Source: Panopea generosa (lineage: Eukaryota; Mollusca; Bivalvia; Adapedonta; Hiatellidae). Taken from it: DNA of 64,000 nt. The translations under genes and the position numbers were made by a program. The stretch spans positions 18,797,248 through 18,861,247 of the forward strand of contig CM055902.1 of the NCBI GenBank assembly GCA_029582155.1. Reading direction: 5' to 3'. Positions 31,410 through 45,000 of the stretch are shown one piece after another (within the stretch, counting starts at the first letter, position 1; every line of letters starts with the position of its first letter). Under the pieces are notes generated by a model that was not told where the DNA came from, did no database searches, and saw only the letters and a program-made list of their open reading frames with translations.

Positions 31410-31830
31410 CTGGAATATAAAATAAGTATTTCCAACTATCCGGAATATATATAAGTTTATTTCCCATTGTTCGGAATGTATTTCATCGTAAATATTTCCA
31501 ATTATCCGGCATATCTATAAACAATCCTTTCCGATATTCCGGAATGTACTGTATTGGCAAAAGTGTCCGATTGTTTCGAATATCTATAAGAAAAATCATT
31601 TCCGGGATATATTACACTGGAAAAGTGTGTCCGATTGTCTGGATTATCTATATAAAAGTAATTTCTGATTATCCGGAAGTTACTTCTCTAAAATATTCGA
31701 TTGTTCGGAAATTCTACATGATAATCATATTGCCAAGTGTCCGGAATAAACTACATTGTTAAATGTGCCGTCAAATAAATTATATGTTATTAGATTAAAA
31801 TATTTCCAAAAGTCCGGAATATCAAATATT
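31410..31830 (+). repeat. Eroded minisatellite with TCCGGA-type core, ~11 units
   Basis: Words such as TATCCGGAATAT, GTTCGGAATGTA, TTCCGGAATGTACT, TGTCTGGATTATCTATA and TGTCCGGAATAAACTACA recur mostly every 30-40 bp, each preceded by variants of AAGTATTTCC(A/G)ATT. The units are diverged, so the array is old. The 72-codon frame at 31544-31762 shows the repeats as recurring short peptides and is a by-product. Confidence 0.7.
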
Positions 31831-32039
31831 GAATGAAATTAGCCATGTCAAATTTTTTATCAAACAAAATAGATTATGAAATAAATTGATAAAAGTGTAG
31901 CAATCTTCGTTATATTTTATGTCGCTTTAAAGGGCACTTAATAACTGTGATAAAGATAAAGTCAGGTATTCAATACAAGTACCTGCTTCCCTGAATTATC
32001 AGAATACAGACTACAGATGACGTGTATATATATTTTTTT

Positions 32040-32345
32040 GCATTATGAGATTCTGCAGTTATTGTTATAACATTATTTAATGTGATATTGTTTTTATTCA
32101 ACTTTCGTTATTTTCAAACAAAGCAAGACATACCCGTAGGACGTTGCACTTGACTATTTCAAAATACTTAAAAACAATATTGAAAAGCAATCAATACATC
32201 AATAAGTTAATGAATTTCTTAGAAATGGGTATAGCTGATGAACAGAGTATTCAAATTGTATAAATCAGTGGAAATATGACCATAACAGAGATCAGAAGCA
32301 TAACAAATGTTTTTTTAAATGAATAATGAGCTCTGGAATTTGGAT
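32040..32345. repeat. Dispersed repeat copy, related to 20260-20600
   Basis: CAGTTATTGTTATAACAT, CAACTTTCGTTATTTTCAAAC, GTAGGACGTTGCACTTGACTA, AAAAGCAATCAA and AGCATAACAAATGTTT align with the 20-kb copy. From 32346 to 32955 I see no gene. Confidence 0.55.
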
Positions 32346-33055
32346 AATATCGTAGGAAATTAAAGTTATTGAGAGGAAACTGTTTTTTTAATGTAATCAC
32401 AATGGCCAGCTCATTTCAAATGTCTGTATCTCATTCAATTGATAATGAGTTTTTAATTATGTTTTCCAGTTTCGAAAGCAAGGTATCTTTCTTAACATAT
32501 ACTAACATAATTAAAATATGTTAACAGTTAAAGAAGTTAATAAGCACCGCCAGCTACCATTTCTAAAACTTTTCTTACTCTCTATCAGTTTTACTTGTTA
32601 TACTGTACACAATAGCCAGTCTACCTATATGAACCCGTCCAGTGGAGTTTGAGTATCCAACTTTGATTAGTTTACTCTGTCACATATGCTCGGTACTGTG
32701 TGCAGATGGCGCATTATAGTCGCGCATTAAATTTTTAATTTATAATGGTTCATTTAGGTCCAAGTCTATAAAAATATTTTTTGAAAAAATAATATACGGT
32801 TCTTTTTGCTAAATATTCACGATCTGAAGCTTTTCAATGCGGTTCAAATGGATCCTTTTTTTCACCGCGCATTCACTCTTACATAGGAGTTATTTGCACT
32901 TTTTCGATAGCAACCAGGCGAATATGGAGCTAATCAGATATCCAGCATTGAAATACATACTGTCTGTAGAGAAGAAACATATTTAAACACAAAATACAAA
33001 TCAGAGATATAGAAACGATTCCTGAAATTACCGACATAATATAAACACGTCTTAC

Positions 33056-33085
33056 AGTGTCCATAGCAGAGCCAATTTTGAGCGC
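33056..33085 (-). CDS. Candidate micro-exon, 30 nt, both splice sites intact
   Basis: Minus strand: acceptor AATCCATATTCAG, a 30-nt insert, donor GTAAGACGTG. All three phases are open; phase 1-1 reads AQNWLCYGH plus split codons. It sits in a diverged unit copy: upstream on the plus strand are ATTTAAACACAAAATACAA and GATATAGAAACGATT, and downstream are GCGATGGTTTAAAATGTTTC and CCACAGTCACTTGATT, matching 8030-8270. The exon-like insert is thus at the expected place, although its sequence is unrelated to the others. Confidence 0.35.
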
Positions 33086-33253
33086 CTGAATATGGATTCA
33101 CATAATTACATAATGCAGAGGCGATGGTTTAAAATGTTTCTCCCATCCACAGTCACTTGATTTGTCAACATTTTCTTTAGAGGTGCGGTATTGTTAAAAT
33201 AAGTTGTGTCAATACCAAGGTCAATGAATTTTTAAAAAAATGATGAAACTTAC

Positions 33254-33301
33254 GTGAAATTAAAGCAAAACGTAGTAACCAGTATATATATACGTATCCG
33301 C
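33254..33301 (-). CDS. Candidate exon, 48 nt, strong splice signals
   Basis: Minus strand: acceptor CTCTTTCTTCTGTCCAG, with the best pyrimidine tract in the window, a 48-nt insert and donor GTAAGTTTC. Phase 1-1 reads GYVYIYWLLRFALIS plus split codons, which is hydrophobic and could be part of a membrane segment or signal. Phase 0 has a stop. It lies about 170 bp upstream (in minus-strand terms) of the 30-nt candidate at 33056-33085. A decayed relative is at 12717. Confidence 0.35.
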
Positions 33302-33429
33302 CTGGACAGAAGAAAGAGCTATGAAAATTATTAATGGAAACTATATTTTTAGAAGAAATCGTGTTTTTTATCTTTAGTAATGACCATATTTGCAAATTAT
33401 CCTCAAAACCAATAGAAAGGACAATTTAG

Positions 33430-33781
33430 TACAGAATAACAGAATAACAGATTTTTGGTGCTTTCACACTTTGACTTACATCAATTTTCTAAGTCTCATT
33501 CGATTCCCTGATGTACTCTTAAATATCACAGCAAGAATTTGATAATGTACATAATCAAAAGGTCAAAACTCTGTTGAAATTAATTAATCGGAATGAGGAA
33601 AATAAGCACCACTTGGTAGTGATGCAATCTGGAACGTTTTACAAAACATTTTAGAGAAATAGCATGGACAAGGATTTAGTAATGGACGGATTCAAAGTGC
33701 AATATATCTGTAAAAAAGTCAAGAAACCGAAGAACAAAGACAATAGGCTGCAGCGAAATTGCGTAGACAAACGAAAAAGAA
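33430..33781 (+). repeat. Two ~150-bp modules leading into copy 2
   Basis: GGTGCTTTCACACTTTGACTT, AGGTCAAAACTCTGTTGAAA, CACTTGGTAGTGATGCAATC and TTTAGAGAAATAGCATGGACAAGGATT parallel 13315-13530. The following base, 33782, begins the copy-2 version of the module at 1-180, so the array continues across the period boundary without a scar. Confidence 0.6.
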
Positions 33782-33961
33782 GAAGCAAATCAATTATTTG
33801 GTAATTTGCAACATCAAATGACCATAACTTTGTGGAAATTCATCGAAACACATTCATCAAACTTAAACAAGACAATATGCATATCTCCACTTTTTAGTGG
33901 TGCATCCCATCAAGTTAAGTAAAATGCCAACCTGATATTATAGAGAAATAGCGCTGACAAA
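33782..33961 (+). repeat. CAAGACAATATGCA module, copy 2
   Basis: Counterpart of 1-180 with no visible difference of note. Confidence 0.6.
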
Positions 33962-34793
33962 AAATAAGAGGACCAAAATGGGCTTAAGTCGCTCACATTA
34001 TTTCACCTTGTTTCACCTATCACTTCTTTTCAAAGCTTGATAATTCGTTGTGTTCACATAGTATTTCTACGTAAAACAACAAAGTCTAGGTCCCAAGAAC
34101 ATTAGCTTCTTTATTTGAACAAACTTGAAAACAAACCTTACTGGTACGAACAACTATATCAAATATGAACACATTATCTGATTTGATCATGTGTCCCTGC
34201 TTGCCCGTATAAGTATTACATCCTTAAAGTACACAGTCTACACAGCATAAGCTAAACAATCCCCACCCCATTGAACCCTAGCCAGTTTAATTGTTTTTGA
34301 TAAAAATATTTTCAATTTTTATTCCTTTTTGTGCCCTTCCTGACCCTTATGTTTATTAAATATAATTTAAAGGATCCAGTTTCTACTGAATGACTATAAA
34401 TGCTCCAGATATCAAGATGTTTAAATAATAACAAAACTAGATGGGAAAAACATAATTCCTGATTTCCTACAGTATTCTTTAAAATCAAAGTACCCTAATG
34501 CAACAATGCCTATTCATTTAAACAAAGTTGAAACTAAACGGCATAATACCACCATTGAAAAAAGAAAGTGCTTCTCTGGGGTAGACTCATTACGGCTGTT
34601 ATAAAATTAATAATCCTCGTTTTTTCTTCTTTAAAAATGTATTTTGAACATTTGACAGCATTGTCATGTTTGAATTGTGAATTTAGAAAAAAAATTATGC
34701 TTGTAAATTGGGATACGAATACATGATTTCGGAAGTCTACCTTCACTTCGTCAACAGTGTACACACTGAGCAAAACAATTCTTATATGACACA

Positions 34794-35741
34794 TGTACGA
34801 AAGACAGGCGGGGACTTCATATTTCACTCTTCACACTTCATATTTCACACTTCACATTTCACACTTCACACTTCACATTTCATACTTCACATTTCACACT
34901 TCACATTTCACACTTCACATACTTAATGTATCACAATCAAATGATAGCAGTAAACCTAAAATATAATATTTTGAAGATTAAAATCAACCAAAGGTAACGA
35001 GTAGCTAAGTTAAGAACAGCTGTACTCTAAAAGTCAATGATTTAACAGTATTAAATATAGAATTTTAAATATATATTGTCATAATTTAACTTTGCTAAAC
35101 ACTTCACAAACTATATTCATTATTCACATAGTAATACATAGTCATTCTCCTCCTCGCAATAATCATGCTTATCTTCATCCTGACACCCATATTATGTTTA
35201 TCGTAGCATAAAAGCATGGGAATGTACAGGTAATAAAATTATAATTATCTTTGAAATGTATAAAGTAATCATCATCATCATCATCATCATAATCATAATC
35301 GTTCTCATCAGTTAATTATAATGGCATTCCCTTAACTATCATCATCCTCATCAGTTTAGTATAATCCCTCAGCTGTCATAATTGATATCATCCCCGTCAT
35401 CAGTAACGTATAATGACATTCTCTCAGCTGTCATAGCTGATATCATCATCATCAGTAAAATATGAAATGTGAAATGTGAAATATGAAGTATGAAATGTGA
35501 AGTGTGAAATATGAAGTGTGAAATGTGAAGTGTGAAATGTGACGTATGAAATGTGTTATGTGAAGTGTTAAGTCTGAAATGTGGAGTGTGAAATGTGAAG
35601 TGTGAATTGCACAATGTGATGTATCAAATGTGAAGTGTGAAGTGTGAAATGTAAAGTGTGAAATTTCAACCAAATGTATTGTATATAGTAAATAAGTGGT
35701 ATGAAGTGTGAAGTGTGAAGTCCCCGCCGATCTTTCGTACA
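34794..35741. mobile_element. Foldback-type element, copy 2
   Basis: Same TGTACGAAAGA ends, same inverted 14-bp arrays and same central ATC and 50-bp repeats as 1012-1959. It has the same length, although arrays of this kind are normally prone to change, which points to a very recent separation of the two copies. Confidence 0.7.
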
Positions 35742-35911
35742 CATGACCCCTACTTTTCTCATCATATTTTGATAGTGCAGAGGTTGACAAACAGTAAAAT
35801 ATAAGTGTCACTTCTTCCATTTGGGTCTCTCTATGAATGACAAGCCTTCAAACTTTTTATTATTTACTAAAGAATAAAGAACAAAAATCCATGGTGGGTT
35901 TACACCTATAA

Positions 35912-36395
35912 GGGATAATTAAAACGAAAGAATTGGTCTCATAACTTCTTTGGCAGAATACTTTTAAATGTTCACAATGTTATCCCGTTTTGGGCCCCTA
36001 TTGCTATCTAATTAATATTAAATCGCTTTTAAAGGACCCAGTCTCAATTGTTGTGACTAAAAATACTTCAGACCTTAATATGATTGAAAAAACAAACAAA
36101 TATGGATACGAAATAATTACCTACTTCTTAAAGTATCCCTGTTTAAAATTTAAAGTCCACATACTTGGCCCTCAATAAACCTCTTTTCAAGGGAATCATT
36201 TATATGGAACATAAACACATTAACCTAGTCGATTCTTCAGAAGAAAAGTTTCGAATATTCATAATTTTATCCCTTTTATGGCCCCTGTTGGCCCCTGTTG
36301 ACACCTTATGGATAAAAAGTCCCCATACTTTCGCCCCCCCCCCCCCCCCCCCCCCCGTATGGATACTAAATCCTCTTTGAAGGACCTAGTCGCAA
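35912..36395 (+). repeat. GGCCCCT modules and poly-C, copy 2
   Basis: Counterpart of 2130-2620. The C run at 36334-36356 has about 23 bases against 31 in copy 1, and CCCCATACTTTCG replaces CCCCATTACTTTCG. Confidence 0.6.
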
Positions 36396-36807
36396 CTCTT
36401 ATAACAAAACAATTCGTTAGACTTCATTAAACATTGGAAGTAATTTCGACTTAACAATAACACTGGGGTAACAGGCGGTGCTCACTTTATTACGTTTTTT
36501 TTAATATAATTTTGTGCATTTACCTTATTAATATCATATTTTTGTGCTGTGAGAACAATGTATAAAAAATAGTAAAGCTTCTTACTGGCAGAATCAATAA
36601 TACCCAAATTGGTATTTACAGAAGTCACTCAAACCTGAATTGAACTATATCAAACAATTGCTCAAGGAAATAATATATACAAATTCTATATAAATCCTTG
36701 GAAAGAATTACAATATATCAGAAATCAATATTTGCCATGGCAACGTTTGAAATAGGTACGAAAGTCTAATAAATGATCAGATCAGTGACTTAATTATGTG
36801 TACAAAA

Positions 36808-39800
36808 CTCGTATGACGACAGATGACTGTTTCGTACATGATTCCACTACGGTTTCGCAAGAGAATTTCGATTTAGTTTCCAAGAAATTATATTTTCCCG
36901 TTGACCACTTTCATGACAAATTGAAATCAATTGTAGAACGAGCGATTTTATTGGCCGGGACACATATTATCGACCAATTTAATCGCCCGCGAGAGCTAGC
37001 TTTAAATAAAATTCTTTGAAACAAAAGCAAATAAACGTACAGGAATACTATCGTGATTGAGTTGTTTACGTGTCTATTTTAAAACTTTCAAATCTTTTTG
37101 AGCATTTGCAATAACACTATCCTAAATTTAGTCCAATCCTTAAAGAATGTATAGTTTTTACTTATTTATTTTAATTCGAGGAAGACACCTAATGTTTACC
37201 ACACATAGCCATGGTGGAGAATCGTTCCCACGATCCATCTAACCGGGGTTCGATGCCCTTGTTGTATTGTTTTTAGCATACACAGTCAATGGTGACCTAA
37301 GAACTCTATGTACTAGCTTAGTTTTAGTAATGCTGGTTTAGTATGTGTAATAAACAAAATTCAATCTGGAAGTTCATGGTCCTTAAGGTCGTTTGAATAT
37401 ATTCCAACACTTCGAATAAATATTGACTAATCAACAATTTAACAAATGAAATGCAATTCAGTGATTTAGAAACAGTTAATAACATATCTATATGAAAGGA
37501 AAATACTAATTGTATGCAGGGACGCGCTGTGTTCTGTCTGGAAATATGTTAAAACAACTTCTTACTCGTGATTCACTGGTTTAAATAATATAGAGAGCAG
37601 CGATTGTTTACAGTATTTTCAAATATACTGTCACTTGACTTTATTTTCTATTTCAACGGGCTCTTAAGAAGTACAATACTGGTCAATTCCAATTATAGTT
37701 AGAAATATAATTATATACAAAAACAGAATAAATATTGAAAATAGAAACTCCAGTATAGCAAAAGTAACTATTAGACCGTTTGATCTAAAGATGAACCACA
37801 AACCACATTGTGTACACAGCGTGCTATAAAATTAAACTAATACTGGTTCAGTTTCCTGTCCCTAGTCTACTCAATGACCCTTAACATTAGATTATTATTC
37901 AAACTATTCCATCAACGTAATTTCCAGTTACTGTTTATATCTAATTTATATGTATACATACTCTTATATAAATATATCATTCTGTTTCCTTTCTGTAAGG
38001 TTATAATGTATGCAAGTATGAGTATATTCAATGATGCGTATTTTGAATAATTGCAGTAGCATCGTTTAGTCTAGATATGTAATTATAATAGCAATCATAT
38101 AATATCGTTTTAATTTAAAGACCATTTCTAGAATTTTCATGTGCGCCGATTCCGCGCATAAAGAGAAACAACTTTTTATAATTGTCTCAATGTTTCGACT
38201 ACTCAGTATATATAAAGAAATGACAATGAAAGATGCAAAAGGTCGGTTTACAATAAAAACAGGTATTAAAATTAGAACGGAGAAACTTCTGATCAGTATC
38301 AATCAACGACAGAGTTCTCCTTCACCAGTTAGCTCAGCCAGTGTCACTACAAACTATTTTACTACATCTGACTATATTTCGGATGGCATTCTCATTTACT
38401 GATACGCCTGGCACCGATCTCATTTATTGTGTTCAATATATGCGATATGCAAACCGGTATAAAATAATATTGAATATGAATATAAAATACTAAAGAAATA
38501 TTATTATTTATACAAATATATGTTTTAGGTATAAAAACATTACTTTTGCAATTGCATTTTATTTAAAGATGGCTTATTTAAAGAGCTATTTTTCTCCAAC
38601 AACAAAGTGTATTTTTATTTATTTTAAATATCATTATAATTTGTAAAAGAGTGTATTTTGTGAGGTTTTAAACAAGTTCTATCGATACACTATACCAAAA
38701 TATTAAAAAAATGCTTTATTTTTGCAAAATTGAATAAAACATTGACACTCGATCGAAATGATTTTGATTTTAAAAACCCTAAACATTTAAATTAAAGCTA
38801 CAATTTGCATTTTCCATGACAACTGTTATTACATGCATGACTCTTTGTATTTGTTTTAAATAAGTACTATATGTAAACAATTTCAAATATTGTTTTCACA
38901 TTGCTTGTAAAACCTACATTTTTTCCGTCAAATTACAAGGACAGGAGTGTTGTTGAGCAGGTAACAACAAAACACCTGTATTTCAATATATACTTTTTAT
39001 TTCTGATATTGCATGAACATACATTTAACTTAAATACTTTGAAGTTTAATAAAATTATATCCATAAAAAAATGACAAAAACTATAGAAATCATCTTTAAC
39101 TATTGATATTTGCCAATTGGATTTTAACATTAAGTCGATTATGAAACAAGTTCTTACAACTTAGAAACATCATTCTGGAAGTCTTCCTAGGTAGAACCAG
39201 TATATAACAGGCTTTATCAACCAGTTTATCGCTTATTGATGTTACCATAACTGGTTTAATTAGTGATTAATTCAAGAAGGATATATAACCATAATGAGTG
39301 AGGTTAGATGTCGACATCATACGTTCCTGGTGCCAATTTAATGAATTGGTTATGAGAAAATCAGGCAGGCAACCACATCTGTATGTGTTAAAATATTTTC
39401 TTTATACCATGTATCGCTACGTCAAAAATGATTAATAAATGGGTTATCAAATGCTAGTTAAAGAGAACAAAACATGTGTAAATATGTCAAAATATGCCCA
39501 TAACAAACGGTCAGAAGCATTACAAATGTTTTACTAAATGGAATAAAAAGTTTCAGAGTTCTTATTCGGTATAAACATGAAGCTAGTGGAGGTATTGCGT
39601 GATAAAATAAGCCCAACAACTGACATATTGATCCAGTCGTTGTGGAATAAGACCCTTTTCAAACATATGTTCAATTCATAATATATAACAAAACAAAAGT
39701 GACAAACATATGTTAGTAAAGGCCTTTTGTTTCAAGACACATTCCGCATACCCTAACTGTATTAAGACACCCGCTGTGCAAATACTATAGCGAATATTCC

Positions 39801-41222
39801 TATATGGTATAAATAGGAAGCTAGAGGAGGTATTGCATGACAAAATAAGCCCAACAACTGAAATATTGAGCCAGTCGCTCTGGAATAAGACCTTAAGTTT
39901 TCAAATCGCCCATTTATGGGCTAAAACGTTTAGTCGAAAATAATGTGGCACATTTCAACGGGTTATTACAGGAATAAAACGACCCAACACAACTGTAGCC
40001 TGGTATGACAACATGTTTCATGGAAAATCAACAAGTCTTTCGTGATCACTTACTTATTTCAATATCATCTAAAACAGCTGATGGAACCTATTTTCTAATC
40101 CATAACAAACATATTGAACAAAATCTGCTGTTTCCGATTTGAATTCTGTATTGTACATAAAGTGTGCTGATTGGTCCTAAAATACACACCCCTGAGGAAG
40201 GACCAATCAGTGTGCTTGATACAAAACCTACGTATTGGTCAGAAAAATGCAATGCATTTTCAATAAACAAAGCAAATTATAGAAATTGGTCTCATGAATT
40301 GTACATCGAAAAACGCAACACTCAGACAAACAGTAATAAAATATTGAGTTTTGGATTTCATGATATAAAATCTTATTACCTTCCCTGGACATAATCATCA
40401 AAATCTATTGCAATTATCAGTTATTTATATTGATTTGAAACATACAGCCCCTGTTACCTGTTGTATAGCCTCCTTGCTCATTGAGACACGCACGACAGCG
40501 ACTTCTCGGCTTGTGGTTCGCTGATTTCAATAATTTAGTTGCGGAATTGAAAGAAAATACCATAAAAAACAATCTGAATATCAAATTAGAAATAAACCAA
40601 TTTTTATAATCAATAACTGCATCGATACAATATTATAAATACTATTAGATCAAAGTTTCCAACTGGATAAACAGAACGCAAACAATGAAGGAAACGTGTA
40701 GAATTGGTTTATTTATTACTTATTATTATTATGGGATATGATTAAATGTTTAATACCCCTCATACCCATGAGCACCGGCGATTTAAAATATAATTATTTA
40801 ATTAATATTGATTTAGTTTCAGGATTTTAGTACACCACATAGCAGTTAACAGTTGAGTTATTGATCATTAAAGCCATTCCATGTTTTTCAGATACTTTAG
40901 ATACTTTGATAATTTGTTTAAAAAAGGGAAATAGTAATACATGTATATTTGGGGAAACACATTTCTCGTACATCGGATTCAGGAATCAGATGGGTTTAAT
41001 TGGTAGAAGTATGAAGTTATGATAATGTATACTATGCATCAACACATTTAACGTTGATAACATTAAGCTGTTTTTTATGGAAGTAAAAGCATAATAGTCA
41101 TAGTACGTCGATACGACAGCACGAGTTACTACTTCTAAATACTCAAAATCAAGTTACATTCTTGTTCAAGTAATTTAATAAACACGTCACACAATTAAAT
41201 TTCTTAAAATCCGATAAAACTC
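36808..41222. repeat. Internal duplication, paralogue A in copy 2
   Basis: Counterpart of 3033-7439 and collinear with 42062-46488. It has fewer private indels than paralogue A in copy 1, for example GTTTACGTG and CCTTCCCTGGACAT, which agree with the B copies. It includes the 70-codon remnant at 36808-37019, the decayed micro-exon at 37511-37537 and the SINE tail near 39178-39204. Confidence 0.9.
37511..37537 (-). pseudogene. Micro-exon-like insert, 27 nt, donor lost, copy 2
   Basis: Identical to 3734-3760, with ATTAGTATTT in the donor position. Confidence 0.3.
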
Positions 41223-41906
41223 TAGGCCCGATGCTGTACCATTGAACCACGCACTCCACACAACTTTTGCCAACAAAACATGAGTAATATGTCTTTGAAT
41301 TAATAAACTATCAATATATTTTGCAAACTGGCTTATTAAACCATAACATGAGATGTTGGTAGGATAGAGTACTTGAATACTTTAAATAATTAAATGCAAC
41401 CTAAAATATCATAACCTGTCATAAAATCTACTTTAAACTGACTACGAAACTGGCACAAAAACTTATGTGCAGCCACATTTAAAATCAAAAATGTTTAGAC
41501 AAACCCTACTGGAAAAATGCTTTCTATCTCTTTAAAAATATTATCAATGTGTGGACACTGCATGAAATAATAAGACATACTTTTTTGTACAAAGGGTTTA
41601 ACAGAGGGTTGACCTCTATGTACTCGCTTAGCTTTAGTTATAATGGTTATTATCTGTAATAATGGTTCTTCTTTAAAATAGTTTAACTATTTTTTCAACA
41701 CTTTGAATAAATTATACATGAGAAACATATGAAAATATAACTCCGGGATTTAGAAATAGTTAATGATTCTATCTACATGAAATGAAACTACTTACTGTCT
41801 TCAACGACAGACGACCAAATACATTATACATGAGAACTTAATTTAAGAAATGAAATACAATTCAAGGATTTAGAAACAGTTAACGGCATGAAATCAAAAT
41901 ACTTAC

Positions 41907-41939
41907 CAAGTCTAGAGATGACCTCGTCTCGTTTTTGTT
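41907..41939 (-). CDS. Candidate micro-exon, 33 nt, copy 2
   Basis: Counterpart of 8123-8155 with the same insert, donor GTAAGTATTTTG and acceptor TTTATTTTCCAG. The acceptor tract has one extra base compared with copy 1. Confidence 0.35.
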
Positions 41940-42061
41940 CTGGAAAATAAAAAGCAACTTCATTACTCGTGATCCACTTGTTTCAATAACACAGCAGCGA
42001 TTGTTTACAATGTTTCCCAACCTACAGTCACTTGATTCCGTCATCCTTTAGTGTTAGCACG

Positions 42062-45000
42062 CTCGTATGACGACAGATGACTGTTTCGTACATGATTCCA
42101 CTACGGTTTCGCAAGAGAATTTCGATTTAGTTTCCATGAAATTATATTTTCCCGTTGACCACTTTCATGACAAATTGAAATCAATTGTAGAACGAGCGAG
42201 TTTATTGGCCAGGACACATATTATCGACTAATTTAATCGCCCGCGAGAGCTAGCTTTAAATAAAATTCTTTGAAACAAAAGCAAATAAACGTACAGGAAT
42301 ACTATCGTGATTGAGTTGTTTACGTGTCTATTTTAAAACTTTCAAATCTTTTTGAGCATTTGCAATAACACTATCCTAAATTTAGTCCAATCCTTAAAGA
42401 ATGTATAGTTTTTTCTTATTTATTTTAATTCGAGGAAGACACCTAATGTTTACCACATATACCCATGGTGGAGAATCGTTCCCATGATCCATCTAACCGG
42501 GGTTCGATGCCCTTGTTGTATTGTTTTTAGCATACACAGTCAATGGTGACCTAAGAACTCTATGTACTAGCTTAGTTTTAGTAATGCTGGTTTAGTATGT
42601 GTAATAAACAAAATTCAATCTGGAAGTTCATGGTCCTTAAGGTCGTTTGAATATATTCCAACACTTCGAATAAATATTGACTAATCAACAATTTAACAAA
42701 TGAAATGCAATTCAGTGATTTAGAAACAGTTAATCACATATCTATATGAAAGGAAAATACTAATTGTATGCAGGGACGCGCCGTGTTCTGTCTGGAAATA
42801 TGTTAAAACAACTTCGTTACTCGTGATTCACTGGTTTAAATAATATAGAGAGCAGCGATTGTTTACAGTATTTTCAATTATACTGTCACTTGACTTTATT
42901 TTCTATTTCAACGGGCTCTTAAGAAGTACAATACTGGTCAATTCAAATTATAGTTAGAAATATAATTATATACAAAAACAGAATAAATATTGAAAATAGA
43001 AACTCCAGTATAGCAAAAGTAACTATTAGACCGTTTGATCTAAAGATGAACCACAAACCACATTGTGTACACAGCGTGCTATAAAATTAAACTAATACTG
43101 GTTCAGTTTCTTGTCCCTAGTCTACTCAATGACCCTTAACATTAGATTATTATTCAAACTATTCCATCAACGTAATTTCCAGTTACTGTTTATACCTAAT
43201 TTATATGTATACATACTCTTATATAAATATATCATTCTGTTTCCTTTCTGTAAGGTTATAATGTATGCAAGTATGAGTATATTCAATGATGCGTATTTTG
43301 AATAATTGCAGTAGCATCGTTTAGTCTAGATATGTAATTATAACAGCAATCATGTAATATCGTTTTAATTTAAAGACCATTTCTAGAATGTTCATGTGCG
43401 CCGATTCCGCGCATAAAGAGAAACAACTTTTTATAATTGTCTCAATGTTTTGACTACTCAGTATATATAAAGAAATGACAATGAAAGATGCAAAAGGTCG
43501 GTTTACAATAAAAACAGGTATTAAAATTAGAACGGAGAAACTTCTGGTCAGTATCAATCAACGACAGAGTTCTCCTTCACCAGTTAGCTCAGCCAGTGTC
43601 ACTACAAACTATTTTACTACATCTGACTATATTTCGGATGGCATTCTCATTTACTGATACGCCTGGCACCGATCTCATTTATTGTGTTCAATATATGCGA
43701 TATGCAAACCGGTATAAAATAATATTGAATATGAATATAAAATACTAAAGAAATATTATTATTTATACAAATATATGTTTTAGGTATAAAAACATTACTT
43801 TTGCAATTGCGTTTTATTTAAAGATGGCATATTTAAAGAGCTATTTTTCTCCAACAACAAAGTGTATTTTTATTATTTTAAATATCATTAGAATTTGTAA
43901 AGGAATGTATTTTGTGAGGTTTTAAACAAGTTCTATCGATACACTATACCAAAATATTAAAAAAATGCTTTATTTTTGCAAAATTGAAAAAAACATTGAC
44001 ACTCGATCGAAATGATTTTGATTTTAAAACCCCTAAACATTTAAATTAAAGCTACAATTTGCATTTTCCATGACAACTGTTATTACATGCATGACTCTTT
44101 GTATTTGTTTTAAATAAGTACTATATGTAAACAATTTCAAATATTGTTTTCACATTGCTTGTAAAACCTACATTTTTTTCGTCAAATTACAAGGACAGGA
44201 GTGTTGTTGAGCAGGTAAAAACAAAACACCTGTATTTCAATATATACTTTTTATTTCTGATATTGCATGAACATACATTTAACTTAAATACTTTGAAGTT
44301 TAATAAAATTATATCCATAAAAAAATGACAAAAACTATAGAAATCATCTTTAACTATTGATATTTGCCAATTGGATTTTAACATTAAGTCGATTATGAAA
44401 CAAGTTCTTACAACTTAGAAACATCATTCTGGAAGTCTTCCTAGGTAGAACCAGTATATAACAGGCTTTATCAACCAGTTTGTCGCTTATTGATGTTACC
44501 ATAACTGGTTTAATTAGTGATTAATTCAAGAAGGATATATAACCATAATGAGTGAGGTTAGATGTCGACATCATACGTTCCTGGTGCCAATTTAATGAAT
44601 TGGTTATGAGAAAATCAGGCAGGCAACCACATCTGTATGTGTTAAAATATTTTCTTTATACCATGTATCGCTACGTCAAAAATGATTAATAAATGGGTTA
44701 TCAAATGCTAGTTAAAGAGAACAAAACATGTGTAAATATGTCAAAATATGCCCATAACAAACGGTCAGAAGCATTACAAATGTTTTACTAAATGGAATAA
44801 AAAGTTTCAGAGTTCTTATTCGGTATAAACATGAAGCTAGTGGAGGTATTGCGTGATAAAATAAGCCCAACAACTGACATATTGAGCCAGTCGTTGTGGA
44901 ATAAGACCCTTTTCAAATATATGTTCAATCCATAATATATAACAAAACAAAAGTGACAAACATATGTTAGTAAAGGCCTTTTGTTTCAAGACACATTCCG

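Larger units (their letters stand above)
1..33781. repeat. Copy 1 of a ~33.8-kb direct tandem repeat (one full period)
   Basis: Base 1 begins the same sequence that starts again at 33782, and the order of every landmark (foldback element, poly-C tract, 4.4-kb internal duplication, AT tracts, LINE relic, SINEs, minisatellite) is repeated in the same orientation. The offset is 33781 at the start, 33779 at the LINE relic, about 33819 near 28.6 kb and 34002 at the end of the match, so the copies drift by small indels and one minisatellite expansion. Even the stop codons in the LINE relic are shared, so the copies separated after that element decayed. A real tandem duplication and an assembly concatenation of two alleles would look alike here. 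Confidence 0.95.
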
